Positions 8,194-17,555 of a stretch of DNA of 64,000 nt are shown here, one piece after another (position 1 is the first letter of the stretch; each line of letters opens with the position of its first letter). The stretch covers positions 199,603 to 263,602 of the forward strand of contig JAVYRX010000001.1 in the NCBI GenBank assembly GCA_038729485.1, in the 5' to 3' direction. A model generated the notes under the pieces. It was not told where the DNA came from. It saw only the letters and a program-made list of their open reading frames with translations, and searched no databases. Source of the stretch: GCA-001856825 sp038729485. Its GTDB lineage: Archaea; Thermoplasmatota; Thermoplasmata; Thermoplasmatales; GCA-001856825. The position numbers and the translations under genes are program-made.

Positions 8194-9478
8194 AGGTAGC
8201 CTCTGCCCCGTCCTTTACTCCCTCGGACAGAGTTGGATGGGGATGCACTGTCAGCCCTATGTCCATAGCAGTCAGGCCGGCCTCAACTGCAACTGACATC
8301 TCAGATATTAGCTCAGACGATCTCGGAGAAACTATGGCTGCGCCTTTTATAATTCCGTCGCCATCAACGTAAATCCTGAAAATTCCCTGGGTCGAATTCA
8401 TGCCCAGGGCTCTTCCATTTGATGCCAGAGGCACGTTGGAAAATTTATCAGTCTTCGCGCCTGTTACCGAAATCTCAGGATCTGAGTAAATCACGAACGG
8501 CATCGCCTTATAATCAACGACCCTGTCCATACCAGCTATGTTGTCCGCAGCTACTTCAGCATCGTAAAATGCTTTGTGTGCAAGCATTGGCTGCCCGCAT
8601 ACGTCCCCTACTGCATAGACGTTCTTCACGCTGGTCTCCTTTCTTTCGTTGGTCTTTATGAACCTTCCATCCATCTCGACGTTCAAATTTTCAAGGCCGA
8701 AGCCCCGGGTATTTGGCTGCCTTCCGACGGTCATAAGAACCTTATCTGCTGAAACGACATCTCCGCTCTCAAGAAATACCCGGTAATTTTGGTTCCTCTC
8801 GACCTTCTGAACTTTCGTCCCTGTAAGTACCTTAACCCCCAAAGAGGAAAGCCTCCTTTCCACATATCTCGTTAAATCTGTATCGGTTCCTGGCAATATA
8901 GATGGCATCATTTCAACTATAGTTACAGAACTGCCAAGCTTGGCGAATGCGGTTCCGAGTTCTATGCCTATGTAACCCCCCCCTATTATTAGCAAAGAGG
9001 AAGGTATATGATCCAGGTCGAGGATTTCTCTGTTGTAAAGAACGTCCTCTATGCCCTTAATCTTAACTGGCGTCGATCCAGTTGCTATGACGAGATTCCT
9101 TCCTGCAAAAGTTTCGCCATTTACCTTTATTTCGGAAGTGTTTTCTATGATCCCGTGACCCTTCACCACGTCTCCCCCCCAAGATTTCACTAGCTTTTCT
9201 ACTCCTGAGGTCAGCTTCACTATCATTCCCCACTTCCACTCCTGCCACTTCTTCATGTCAAGAGATGAAGTGAGCGAAACGCCTGGCATTTCCTTTAGAT
9301 ATGAGATAGCATCTGCCATCTCGATTAATGCCTTGCTGGGAATGCATCCATAGTTCAGGCATTCCCCGCCGATCTTGTCTTCCTCCACTAGCAGTGCTTT
9401 CTTTCCATTTTGGCCAAGCCTTATTGCAGTGGCATAGCCTCCAGGGCCTCCACCTAGGATGACGGCATCATATTCCAT
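8159..9478 (-). CDS. lpdA: Dihydrolipoyl dehydrogenase (E3)
   Basis: 439 residues. FAD-binding 'GGGPGGYATAIRL' at the N-terminus, redox disulfide Cys40/Cys45 ('GGECLNYGCIPSK'), NAD-binding 'IIGGGYIGIELGTAFA', FAD site 'VYAVGDVCG', and the C-terminal catalytic 'HPHPTLSE'. It reoxidises the dihydrolipoyl arm of E2 and reduces NAD+. It starts 4 nt after E2. It could also serve the glycine cleavage system, whose P-protein genes lie at 41944-44736. Confidence 0.95.
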   Translation of the reverse strand: MEYDAVILGGGPGGYATAIRLGQNGKKALLVEEDKIGGECLNYGCIPSKALIEMADAISYLKEMPGVSLTSSLDMKKWQEWKWGMIVKLTSGVEKLVKSWGGDVVKGHGIIENTSEIKVNGETFAGRNLVIATGSTPVKIKGIEDVLYNREILDLDHIPSSLLIIGGGYIGIELGTAFAKLGSSVTIVEMMPSILPGTDTDLTRYVERRLSSLGVKVLTGTKVQKVERNQNYRVFLESGDVVSADKVLMTVGRQPNTRGFGLENLNVEMDGRFIKTNERKETSVKNVYAVGDVCGQPMLAHKAFYDAEVAADNIAGMDRVVDYKAMPFVIYSDPEISVTGAKTDKFSNVPLASNGRALGMNSTQGIFRIYVDGDGIIKGAAIVSPRSSELISEMSVAVEAGLTAMDIGLTVHPHPTLSEGVKDGAEATYGRSLHFKSSR

Positions 9479-9482
9479 TTCC

Positions 9483-10604
9483 CTACACCAGCATATAAGA
9501 GGGTTCCTCTAGATATTTTTTCACTTTCACTATAAACCTCGCTGCCAATGCACCGTCTACTAGTCTATGATCTGCGGAAAGCGTTATGAACATGCTTTTA
9601 CCTGAAGGCGTATCCATTATTCTGTGAACACCAAGTATAGCCACTTCGGGGTAATTTATAATTGGGGTTGAGAATATTCCGCCTATGCTTCCGACGTTAG
9701 TCACCGTAAATGTGGAGTCTTTGACCTCATCCAACCTTAGCTTCCCCTCTCTTGCCCTTCCCGCTAGATCCTCTATCTCCTTGTAAATGTTCGTAATAGT
9801 CTTCTTGTCGGCGTTTTTTACAACAGCAACAGTTAACCCATCTGGAGTATCTATTGCAATTCCTATGTTGTAGTAGTTTAATATCTCAAACTTGCCGTCT
9901 TCAGTGGAACGGGCATTCAGATAAGGATACTCCTTTAGAGCCAGAACCGATGCTTTGACAAAGAACGGTGTGTAGCTTACCGTAACTCCGAGTTCCTTCA
10001 GCTTTTCCCTCATCGAATAGAGCGCATCCATTTTGACCTCTTCGGCCACGGCATAATGAGGAATGACTTGCTTCGACTTCGACATCTTTTCAGATATGAG
10101 CCTTCTTAGTCCTTTTAGCTCCAATATATTCCCTTCGGGAGTGGGGGCGGCTTCAGGTGATGCCTGTTTCCCGTATGATTTGACGTCCTGCAACGTTATC
10201 CTTCCTTCTGACCCTGAACCCTTGACCTTCGCCAGATCGATTCCCATTTCATGCGCGAGTTTCCTTACAGCAGGTGGTGCTAGCACTTTATCTTCATCCT
10301 GAGCAACCTTCTCCATCTGTTGAGATGCTGCACTCGCAGCTTCCGTTGGAATTCTAGCTGCTTCTCCCGAAGAGGCCCCTATGTCTATGAGTGGCGACCC
10401 CACCTTGGCGATCTCCCCCTGTTTCACGTATATCCTTGAGACCTTTCCTTCGTAAGGGGATGGAATTTGAACTGTAACTTTGTCAGTCATTACCTCAACT
10501 ATAATGTCGTCCTTATGTACCTGATCCCCCTCCTTCACATTCCACTTAACAATCTCCCCTTCTTGAACACCCTCGCCTATGTCAGGAAGTTTAAATGTCG
10601 GCAT
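9483..10604 (-). CDS. 2-oxoacid dehydrogenase E2, dihydrolipoamide acyltransferase
   Basis: 373 residues in the usual order: one N-terminal lipoyl domain with Lys42 ('VMTDKVTVQIPSP'), a linker, a peripheral subunit-binding domain at about 108-142 ('PPAVRKLAHEMGIDLAKVKG') and a catalytic domain with 'SADHRLVDGALAARF' near residue 345. E2 forms the core of the complex and makes acyl-CoA. Sequence alone does not fix the substrate; characterised Thermoplasma homologues prefer branched-chain 2-oxoacids. Neighbours supply E1, E3, LipA and LipB. Confidence 0.94.
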   Translation of the reverse strand: MPTFKLPDIGEGVQEGEIVKWNVKEGDQVHKDDIIVEVMTDKVTVQIPSPYEGKVSRIYVKQGEIAKVGSPLIDIGASSGEAARIPTEAASAASQQMEKVAQDEDKVLAPPAVRKLAHEMGIDLAKVKGSGSEGRITLQDVKSYGKQASPEAAPTPEGNILELKGLRRLISEKMSKSKQVIPHYAVAEEVKMDALYSMREKLKELGVTVSYTPFFVKASVLALKEYPYLNARSTEDGKFEILNYYNIGIAIDTPDGLTVAVVKNADKKTITNIYKEIEDLAGRAREGKLRLDEVKDSTFTVTNVGSIGGIFSTPIINYPEVAILGVHRIMDTPSGKSMFITLSADHRLVDGALAARFIVKVKKYLEEPSYMLV

Positions 10605-10616
10605 TCTTTGTTCACC

Positions 10617-11582
10617 TCAGTATGATATAACCCTATGTATTGCGCTCATTATTCTTTTCTCATTTGGCAGGTATATGTCCTCATGAGAATAGGGGAATGG
10701 AGTATCAAACCCAGTCACCCTCAGAATGGGAGAAAGAAGAGAGTCTATTGCCCTTTCTGCTATCAGTGCCGCAATTTCAGCACCCAGGCCCAAAGTTCGC
10801 GGAGCCTCGTGTACGATCACAACCCTGCCTGTTTTCTTTGCCGTCTTCACTATTGAGTCCACGTCCATTGGAAGGAGTGTCCTGAGATCGAGGACGTCTG
10901 CGCTAACGGAGTTCCTATCAATAGTATTAAGAACGGTTGATACAGAGCTGCCGTATGTTATCAAAGATACGTCGTCCCCTTCCCTCGCCAAGGAGGCCTT
11001 CCCTATTTCTACTTCGTACATTCCTTCGGGAACCTCCCCTTTCACAGACCTGTAAAGTCTCTTTGGCTCAAGAAACATGACAGGATCGTTGGACTTGTAT
11101 GCAGCCATAAGAAGGCCTTTTGCGTCGTAAGGATTCGACGGGGATATGACAGTCAACCCTGGGGTGTGAACGAAGTACGACTCTCCGCTCTGCGAGTGAT
11201 ACAGTCCACCCTTTATCCCCCCTCCATATGGAGTTCTGATAATCAGGGGTGCAGAAAAGCGCCCTCCTGTACGATACCGGATCTTTGCCATGTTGTTTGT
11301 TATCTGATCGAAGGCCGTGAATATGAAATCTTGAAACTGTATCTCTGCAATTGGTTTCAAACCGTGAAGACTCATTCCCAAACCCATCCCTATTATTCCA
11401 AGTTCATTCAGAGGCGTATCTATGACCCTCTCCTCGCCATATTTCCGGAGAAGATTATCGGTGACCCTAAAAACCCCTCCGTCCCTTCCTATGTCTTCAC
11501 CTAGGATAACTACTCTCTCGTCCCGCTCCATGAGAAAGTCAAGCGCAGAATTTAGCGCCTGGACCATATTCATCTCACTCAT
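10617..11582 (-). CDS. 2-oxoacid dehydrogenase E1 component, beta subunit
   Basis: 321 residues, the usual E1-beta length. Typical segments: 'MNMVQALNSALDFLMERDERV', 'LGEDIGRDGGVFRVT', 'RYRTGGRFSAPLIIRTPYGGG' and 'SPSNPYDAKGLL'. It pairs with E1-alpha to form the ThDP-dependent heterotetramer that decarboxylates the 2-oxoacid and acylates lipoyl-E2. The start overlaps the E1-alpha stop by 8 nt. The sequence groups with pyruvate/branched-chain type E1-beta proteins. Confidence 0.94.
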   Translation of the reverse strand: MSEMNMVQALNSALDFLMERDERVVILGEDIGRDGGVFRVTDNLLRKYGEERVIDTPLNELGIIGMGLGMSLHGLKPIAEIQFQDFIFTAFDQITNNMAKIRYRTGGRFSAPLIIRTPYGGGIKGGLYHSQSGESYFVHTPGLTVISPSNPYDAKGLLMAAYKSNDPVMFLEPKRLYRSVKGEVPEGMYEVEIGKASLAREGDDVSLITYGSSVSTVLNTIDRNSVSADVLDLRTLLPMDVDSIVKTAKKTGRVVIVHEAPRTLGLGAEIAALIAERAIDSLLSPILRVTGFDTPFPYSHEDIYLPNEKRIMSAIHRVISY

Positions 11583-12594
11583 CTAGCTCCCTCCTCTCTT
11601 CCTCCTGTATCCAGTGCGGCTTTTCGTATACGTCATCCAATATGCTCTTAGGATCAATCGGAGGTATGGAAGCTCTCTCTTCCAGCACGGAATCGACCTC
11701 TTTCTTTGCATCTTCCTTTGTTTTCTTTATGAAATTCTGATCAACTATGCCCATGCTGAGTAGGAGATTCTCAAGCCTCGTTATAGGGTCTTTCTGACTA
11801 CCGTCAGTTATCTCATCCACCCTGTATTTTTTTGGATCGTCGGAAGTAGAATGTGGACCTATACGGTATGTTACGGCTTCCAGCAAGTAAGGTCCGTAAC
11901 CTGACCTCACGTAACTTAATGCTTCGGAAAGACCAGCGAGGGATGATATAAGATCGTTTCCGTCCACCCTTTTTCCGGGAATACCATAAGCTCCCCCCTT
12001 CTTGTATATTTCAACCCTTGTCTGCCTTTCAACAGGCATTGATATAGCCCATCCATTGTTCTCGCATACAAACAGGACTGGAAGGTTGAAAACAGAGGCG
12101 AAATTCAATGCAGCGTGAAAATCTGAGGTAGAGGTGGCACCGTCTCCGAAAGTGGTAATAACGATGCCTTTCTTTTTTTGATATCTCAGGGCGTAGGCTG
12201 CTCCCACTGCCAATGGAAGATGTGTTCCCACCGGACTCTGAACGGTGGAAAAATTATATTCCTTGAAAGAGAAATGATCTGGCATCTGCCTACCTTTCTG
12301 TAAATCTTCACTGTTACCCAAAAGCTGGTCATATATCATTGATATGGGTACCCCCCTCTGAAGCAAGAGCGCAAGGTCCCTGTAATAATTGTAGATCACG
12401 TCATCCTTCTCCGCCAGCATCCCGATGGCGACCTGTATGATTTCCTGACCCTCCGCAGGAACGTGAAATCCGATTATACCCTGCCTCTGAGCGCCTGTTA
12501 TCCTTAGGTCGAGGATTCGGGCCATCACGGCGGTCTTGTATGCAGAAATCAGGGATTCGTTTGGAACGTTACCTAATGCGGCCATATCAATCAC
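11575..12594 (-). CDS. 2-oxoacid dehydrogenase E1 component, alpha subunit
   Basis: About 339 residues with the ThDP/Mg motif 'TFGDGATSTSDFHAALNFASVF...NN' in its expected place, the substrate-side segment 'IIGFHVPAEGQE', and the phosphorylation-loop region 'PHSTSDDPKKYR'. It binds ThDP and decarboxylates the 2-oxoacid. Two starts are plausible: GTG 12594, overlapping lipA by 8 nt, or ATG 12585, which has GGGTGAT a few bases upstream. Confidence 0.94.
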   Translation of the reverse strand: MIDMAALGNVPNESLISAYKTAVMARILDLRITGAQRQGIIGFHVPAEGQEIIQVAIGMLAEKDDVIYNYYRDLALLLQRGVPISMIYDQLLGNSEDLQKGRQMPDHFSFKEYNFSTVQSPVGTHLPLAVGAAYALRYQKKKGIVITTFGDGATSTSDFHAALNFASVFNLPVLFVCENNGWAISMPVERQTRVEIYKKGGAYGIPGKRVDGNDLISSLAGLSEALSYVRSGYGPYLLEAVTYRIGPHSTSDDPKKYRVDEITDGSQKDPITRLENLLLSMGIVDQNFIKKTKEDAKKEVDSVLEERASIPPIDPKSILDDVYEKPHWIQEEERRELDE

Positions 12595-13429
12595 CCAGAG
12601 CCTCCCAGGCTTCAGCTGCCCTGTACGAAGTCCTGACTAGCGGTCCTGAGGCTACGTAGCTGAAACCCATCTCATACGCCCCTTCCTTCAGCCTCTCGAA
12701 TCTTGATATTGGGGAATATTCAACAACCGGCAACTGGTTCTTTGACGGCCTTAGGTACTGTCCTATGGTCAAAATGCTCACACCCGCCTGTCTGAGAGCC
12801 CTCATAGCTTCCAAAACTTCATCATCTCTTTCTCCAAGCCCTAGCATTATCGATGATTTTGTGACGAAGCCGTTTGAAGATATGTGCTTCAGCACAGCAA
12901 GGGATTGAGAATAGCTTGCCCTATGGTCTCTTATAAAAGGAGACAGCCTTTCAACAGTCTCTATGTTATGGGCAACAACTGACGGTTTCTCGCCTAGCAC
13001 AACGTCCACCAGATCAAAATTGCCTCTGAAATCAGGTATCAGAACCTCGACCTTTGCTCCGACAGATTTGACCAACCTCACAACATCTGCGAAATGCCTG
13101 GCTCCCTGGTCTGGCAAATCGTCCCTATCTACGGAGGTAATCACCACGAATTTTAAACCCATTTCCTTTACTGCCATGGCAACATTTCTCGGCTCCATTG
13201 GGTCAAGGGGCTCAACGAAACCATGCGTTACAGAGCAGAATCTGCAATTTCTTGAGCAGTTCTTTCCAAGCACCATAAACGTAGCAGTACCGTTGGACCA
13301 GCATTCAACCCTATTTGGACACCTTGCCTCTTCGCACACAGTATGAAGGTTCAATTTTTTGACTTCCCCTCTTGTATTGAAAAACGTCTCCTCAGTGGGA
13401 AGCCTGACCTTGGCATATTCAGGATGCAT
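12587..13429 (-). CDS. lipA: Lipoyl synthase LipA
   Basis: 280 residues from ATG 13429; the frame is open further upstream, but that extension is unrelated to the family. Auxiliary cluster Cys motif 'CEEARCPNRVEC' (C-x4-C-x5-C), radical-SAM motif 'CSRNCRFC' (C-x3-C-x2-C), and the C-terminal 'RTSY' segment that supplies the Ser ligand to the auxiliary cluster. LipA inserts two sulfurs into octanoyl-E2. It is the first gene of the 2-oxoacid dehydrogenase operon, an unusual placing that ties lipoate synthesis to its main target. A TTTAAA-like element lies just upstream. Confidence 0.93.
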   Translation of the reverse strand: MHPEYAKVRLPTEETFFNTRGEVKKLNLHTVCEEARCPNRVECWSNGTATFMVLGKNCSRNCRFCSVTHGFVEPLDPMEPRNVAMAVKEMGLKFVVITSVDRDDLPDQGARHFADVVRLVKSVGAKVEVLIPDFRGNFDLVDVVLGEKPSVVAHNIETVERLSPFIRDHRASYSQSLAVLKHISSNGFVTKSSIMLGLGERDDEVLEAMRALRQAGVSILTIGQYLRPSKNQLPVVEYSPISRFERLKEGAYEMGFSYVASGPLVRTSYRAAEAWEALGD

Positions 13430-13519
13430 TGCGTGAAAGTTGATCAAGGTTTTAAACGTTTTCGGTTTACCTAAATCAAAATAAATAACGATAAAGCGTT
13501 TATTTAAGGTTTCTATACC

Positions 13520-14302
13520 ATGAAGATGAAAAGGAGCGCAAAGATTGCAATAATAGCCATAATTGGGGTGGTTATAGTGGTTATGGCAACTGTATTCGCT
13601 TATTCGGTGATAAACAACGAGCAATTGTCTACTTCCCCATTTTCCTACATTCCATCCAACTCCTCCCTCGTCTTATATCTCAACTACAACAACACGAAGG
13701 CATTCGTTTTCCACGGCTATAACTATACAGCCTTGATGGTAACATCCGCAAACATCAAGGGTTCCAATATTACTATACCCTCGGGAAACAAAACATACGA
13801 CATAAACACGACCTTGTACCAGAGCTACAAGGGATTCCAGGTCTACTCTCTGAACATATCGTCTATTTTACCCGGTTTCCAACAATACTCAAATTTCTCG
13901 AATTACCTCAACATAAGCAAAATCAACGCCACTGTATTCGCATACGTGCCTTATGGCTCAACTATAGTTCTGGGTTCATTGTCGTCAATACATAGCTCGA
14001 TTAACGCCTATGCAAACGACAACAACTTTCAAAGTAAAAGCATATTTGTAAATCTTGACAACAACGTTTCCTTCTATGTTTCCCCAATGAATACCTCTTC
14101 CCCAATTGTAAAGGCGTGGGGAGGATTAAACGAGACCACGGTATATTCATTCTTAGATGTAAAAAACGGGACCTCGCTCAACCTGTCTTACCTACAGATT
14201 ATACCGGGCGTTAAGGTGACTACGATATCGCAAAACGAAATAGAGATATCGTTTCCGCTATCATACCTTTCAACCTTCATGAGCAAAGAGAAAATAGCGT
14301 GA
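13520..14302 (+). CDS. Membrane-anchored, extracytoplasmic protein of unknown function (ABC operon)
   Basis: 260 residues. Residues about 8-28 form one hydrophobic segment after a basic start, an uncleaved anchor or signal peptide. The rest is rich in Asn, Ser, Thr and Tyr with many N-x-S/T sequons, as expected for an S-layer-side glycoprotein. No known domain was recognised. It is followed at 5 nt by an ABC-2 permease and then an ATPase, so it is likely a substrate-side or accessory part of that exporter. Promoter: an A/T-rich box at about 13497-13507 with the ATG at 13520. The divergent neighbour is lipA. Confidence 0.75.
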   Translation: MKMKRSAKIAIIAIIGVVIVVMATVFAYSVINNEQLSTSPFSYIPSNSSLVLYLNYNNTKAFVFHGYNYTALMVTSANIKGSNITIPSGNKTYDINTTLYQSYKGFQVYSLNISSILPGFQQYSNFSNYLNISKINATVFAYVPYGSTIVLGSLSSIHSSINAYANDNNFQSKSIFVNLDNNVSFYVSPMNTSSPIVKAWGGLNETTVYSFLDVKNGTSLNLSYLQIIPGVKVTTISQNEIEISFPLSYLSTFMSKEKIA

Positions 14303-14307
14303 TCTAG

Positions 14308-15141
14308 TTGCCCAACAATGGAACGGGATTTTCTACAGTTTTCTACTATTACCTCAGAAACTACTATAGATCCAAGAGTTTCTATTTAATCTTCACTCTA
14401 ATGCTCCTAGTCTCCGCCTTGATGATTTACCTGTCAATCCACTACCTTCCCAAGATACAGAATATTCTCCCTATCAGTGCGAACATACAACCTGCAGAGA
14501 AAGAGAGAATTCTCCTCTACCTTTGGGCATACGTTCTTTCTGACATACCTGTTTTCGCTGCTGTTTTTTTCTCGTCTCCGGCGATTTCAAGCGAGATAGA
14601 AAACAAGACAGCATTTCACATATTCACCCTTCCCGTTGATCGATCTGTCTTGCTTCTAGGAAAGTATGCAGCAGCTGTGGCGGCATCTATAATATCTATA
14701 CTACCTTATATAATAGCTGAGATTGGGACCGTCCTATATCTTTTCACATTCGTTATCGCCGTCCCCTTCCTTATTTCGACCGGGATGGTGCTGATTTTCA
14801 TAGCATCAGTCAGTGCCTTTTCCTTTCTCATTAGCTCCCTCTTCAACAGGAATCTTTACGCTTACATTACCACATTCATAATCTATTTCATCATATTCTA
14901 TTCAGTTAACCTAGTACTACAGCTGCTTTACAATTATAACGCTTTTTTCCTGCTGGATAATGCTGCCTCAATTTTAAGCAGGGTTTTCATAGACATATCG
15001 CCAAGCGTGTTTACCTCAAAGTTCAGCCTGAACGGAGCCACTACAGGGGATCTCCTTACTTCCCTTGTCGTTATGCTACTGTACGCTGTTATCTCTATAG
15101 TGATATCACTAATAATATTCGAGAGGAAGGAGGTTAAATGA
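14308..15141 (+). CDS. ABC-2 type transporter permease
   Basis: 277 residues starting at TTG 14308, with about six hydrophobic segments and a large first outer loop after the first segment. 'SSPAISSEIENKTAFHIFTLPVDRSVLLLGK' (coupling-helix region, only part quoted as motif 'EIENKTAFHIFTLPV') is the typical ABC-2 signature. It would form the membrane channel for the ATPase encoded next. Substrate unknown; homologues act in drug, lipid or peptide export. The stop overlaps the ATPase ATG (ATGA). Confidence 0.88.
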   Translation: MPNNGTGFSTVFYYYLRNYYRSKSFYLIFTLMLLVSALMIYLSIHYLPKIQNILPISANIQPAEKERILLYLWAYVLSDIPVFAAVFFSSPAISSEIENKTAFHIFTLPVDRSVLLLGKYAAAVAASIISILPYIIAEIGTVLYLFTFVIAVPFLISTGMVLIFIASVSAFSFLISSLFNRNLYAYITTFIIYFIIFYSVNLVLQLLYNYNAFFLLDNAASILSRVFIDISPSVFTSKFSLNGATTGDLLTSLVVMLLYAVISIVISLIIFERKEVK

Positions 15142-15998
15142 TCGCCATATCTTCCCTGTCCAAGAACTTCGGTCAGATAAAGGCTCTAAACAACGTAACG
15201 TTGAAAATAGACGAACCCGGCCTCACGTGTTTTCTTGGGGAAAATGGGGCCGGAAAGACGACGCTGTTCAAGATCATTACAGGCATTGTTAGAGCAAGTG
15301 GTGGGAGTGTTTCTGTCAACGGCATAGACGTTCAGTCTCAGCCTAAGAAGGCACTCTTACTTATGGGTTCTTTAGTCGAACAGCCGGAGTTCTACCCCTA
15401 TCTAACTGGGAAGGAGCTTTTAGAATTTACAGGAAAGATAAGGGGTCTTAAGGGCAGAGAACTTGAGACTGAGATAGAAAGAGTCACAAAAATGATGAGT
15501 ATAGGAGAATACCTGAACAGAAAAAGCGGTTCCTACTCCCGTGGCATGAAGCAGAGACTAGGCGTAGCAGTTGCGATGATCGGGGACCCGGAGATCCTAG
15601 TACTCGACGAGCCAACATTCGGCATGGATCCAAGGGGGATTATAGAAATGAGAAAGATCCTGAAGGATATGAGGGATGGAAGGGAGAAATTTATTCTGAT
15701 GAGCACACACCTATTGGAGGAGGCCAGGGAGCTCTCTAGCAGGATCATAATTCTCAAACGCGGGGAGGTGAAGTTTGATGCGACCTCTCCCTTCGGGAAG
15801 AGATTTGTAAGGGTAGTGGGGGAGATAAATGTTCCCGAACAATTGAAGGGCAGAGTTGTTGAAAACGGGGTCGACTACGTTGTTCTCGACGTTGAGGAGG
15901 ATGCAACGCCATTAATTTCTTCCCTAATCAATAACGGCTCAACCATAAGATATGTTCTCCCATATGACAGGCTAGAGGAACATTTTCTCAAAGATTAA
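15138..15998 (+). CDS. ABC transporter ATP-binding protein
   Basis: 286 residues. Walker A 'GENGAGKTTLFK' (about 34-45), Q-loop region 'LVEQPEFYPYLT', ABC signature 'YSRGMKQRLGVA', Walker B 'ILVLDEPTFGMDP' and the switch His in 'MSTHLLEEA'. It belongs to the CcmA/DrrA-like group that powers ABC-2 exporters. It is the last of three coupled genes (secreted protein, permease, ATPase). Its 3' end converges on the MFS gene with 8 nt between them. Confidence 0.95.
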   Translation: MIAISSLSKNFGQIKALNNVTLKIDEPGLTCFLGENGAGKTTLFKIITGIVRASGGSVSVNGIDVQSQPKKALLLMGSLVEQPEFYPYLTGKELLEFTGKIRGLKGRELETEIERVTKMMSIGEYLNRKSGSYSRGMKQRLGVAVAMIGDPEILVLDEPTFGMDPRGIIEMRKILKDMRDGREKFILMSTHLLEEARELSSRIIILKRGEVKFDATSPFGKRFVRVVGEINVPEQLKGRVVENGVDYVVLDVEEDATPLISSLINNGSTIRYVLPYDRLEEHFLKD

Positions 15999-16006
15999 TT
16001 AATCCT

Positions 16007-17488
16007 TTATTTCTCAATGAGATTGACATGATCAGTTTTTTTTCCTCTCAGAGCTGACGGTATTATTGCAAGAAGGGAAATAGCAGTTGAAAGGTAGAAG
16101 AGAACGTCAATGGAATTTAGAAACGATTTTGCCGCTAACGAACTGTTTACGACAGACGATGAGCCTATGAATATTTTAGCCAAATCCGGAATCGGAATGG
16201 AGAGGGACATAACGTAAAACGCTATTCCCATGCTGAAAACGCTTCCAATATTTATGAGGGTTGAACTCATTCCAGAAGCGATTCCCCTTTCGCTCGGTGG
16301 ACAAGAATTCATTATTGACGCTCTGTTTGGGGAAGCAAATATACCCATGCCGCTTCCTACGAGGATAAGGGGAAGCAAAAGTGAATTGAAGGTTTCTCGT
16401 TCCCCTATCCTAGTTAGAAGAAGGAAACCGATAGCAGAAACCAGGAGACCTACCGAAGAAACGACCCTCGCTCCATGCTTATCGGAAATAACACCACTTA
16501 TAGGACCGAAAAAGGAGAGAGATATGGACATCGGAGTCAGAAACAGCCCTGCAACAAACGGGTTCAGCCCCATGGTAGGACCTTGCAGATAAAAAACCAA
16601 TACAAATGTGACCGCTCCCCTTGCCAGCGAATTCAGAAATATTGCCAGATTGCCCGCGGCGAATAGTCTTATCCTGAAGAGGCGGAGATCGAACATCGGA
16701 TGGTCTGAATGCAACTCGAGATAGATAAAAACAATGAATAGAATGAGTCCTATTGAAATAAGGAATAGTACAAAGGAAAGTCCCGTTGAAGCAGTCGAAT
16801 AAAGGGTTATGGCCGTCAGTATAAGGCCAATAGATGATGCAAAAGCAGCGTTTCCCCCAATGTCAATCTTCCTTGATCCCCTGGAAACAGAGAGCTCTTT
16901 TAAATTATGATGTGCCCACAGCGTAGCTCCTATCCCTATTGGTACATTGACGTAAAAGATGGATCTCCATCCAATGGAGTAAGTCAGTATACCACCTAGA
17001 ACTAGGCCGGCTATAGAACCTGCAACTATCGCCACTTGGTTTATGCCGAGAGCACGACCTCTCTCGTTTTCTGGGAATGCGTCAGTTATTATTGCTCCAC
17101 TATTTGAGAAGAGAAATGCCGCCCCTATACCCTGAACAAGGCGAAAACATATCAACTCTAGTCCTGTCTCGGATACGCTGCATAATGCAGATCCAGCGGT
17201 GAAAATGGCGAATCCGAGGGTATACAGTCGGACCCTTCCAAACATATCAGAAAGTCTTCCAAAATTGACTACAACTGCAGCAGTCACCAGTGTGTAGCCC
17301 ATGAGAATCCAGAGCAAGTCCAGAATTGTAGTGTCGGGCAGTTCTCTCGCAATGGTCGGAAGCGATATCAGCACTATGTTGGTATCCAGTGATGACATCA
17401 AAGTTCCCAAGGTGGTATTGGAGAGAACTGTCCATTTATATTCCACCTCCGGCCAGTATTTTCTTGGATTTATTGATTGTTGAAGCAA
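16007..17488 (-). CDS. MFS drug exporter, DHA2 (14-TM, EmrB/QacA) family
   Basis: 493 residues with about 14 hydrophobic segments. Motif A 'GRLSDMFGRVRLY' after TM2, 'FRLVQGIGAAFLFSNSGAIITDAFPENERGRALG' region (motif B/C area, quoted in part as 'RLVQGIGAAFLFSNSG'), and 'DTNIVLISLPTIARELP' in TM1, all usual for DHA2 proton-driven multidrug exporters. It starts with TTG 17488, with an A/T-rich box about 15-26 nt upstream, consistent with a leaderless mRNA. The 67-bp gap to the divergent DUF3311-like gene holds both promoters. Confidence 0.92.
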   Translation of the reverse strand: MLQQSINPRKYWPEVEYKWTVLSNTTLGTLMSSLDTNIVLISLPTIARELPDTTILDLLWILMGYTLVTAAVVVNFGRLSDMFGRVRLYTLGFAIFTAGSALCSVSETGLELICFRLVQGIGAAFLFSNSGAIITDAFPENERGRALGINQVAIVAGSIAGLVLGGILTYSIGWRSIFYVNVPIGIGATLWAHHNLKELSVSRGSRKIDIGGNAAFASSIGLILTAITLYSTASTGLSFVLFLISIGLILFIVFIYLELHSDHPMFDLRLFRIRLFAAGNLAIFLNSLARGAVTFVLVFYLQGPTMGLNPFVAGLFLTPMSISLSFFGPISGVISDKHGARVVSSVGLLVSAIGFLLLTRIGERETFNSLLLPLILVGSGMGIFASPNRASIMNSCPPSERGIASGMSSTLINIGSVFSMGIAFYVMSLSIPIPDLAKIFIGSSSVVNSSLAAKSFLNSIDVLFYLSTAISLLAIIPSALRGKKTDHVNLIEK

Positions 17489-17520
17489 AACTAATAGCGG
17501 ATAAATAATTTAATTGCGGA

Positions 17521-17534
17521 AAAATATAAATATT
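17521..17534 (+). promoter_or_regulatory. TATA box of the DUF3311-like/SSS symporter operon
   Basis: AAAATATAAATATT lies 22-35 bp before the ATG at 17556, the spacing expected for an archaeal TATA box with a leaderless transcript. This supports ATG 17556 over the upstream in-frame TTG at 17514. Confidence 0.6.
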
Positions 17535-17555
17535 GGTAACCTCATTCATTTGCAT

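Noticed and set aside
17514..17555. TTG 17514 as start of the small DUF3311-like protein
   Set aside because: It precedes the TATA box (17521-17534), so it could not be on the leaderless transcript.
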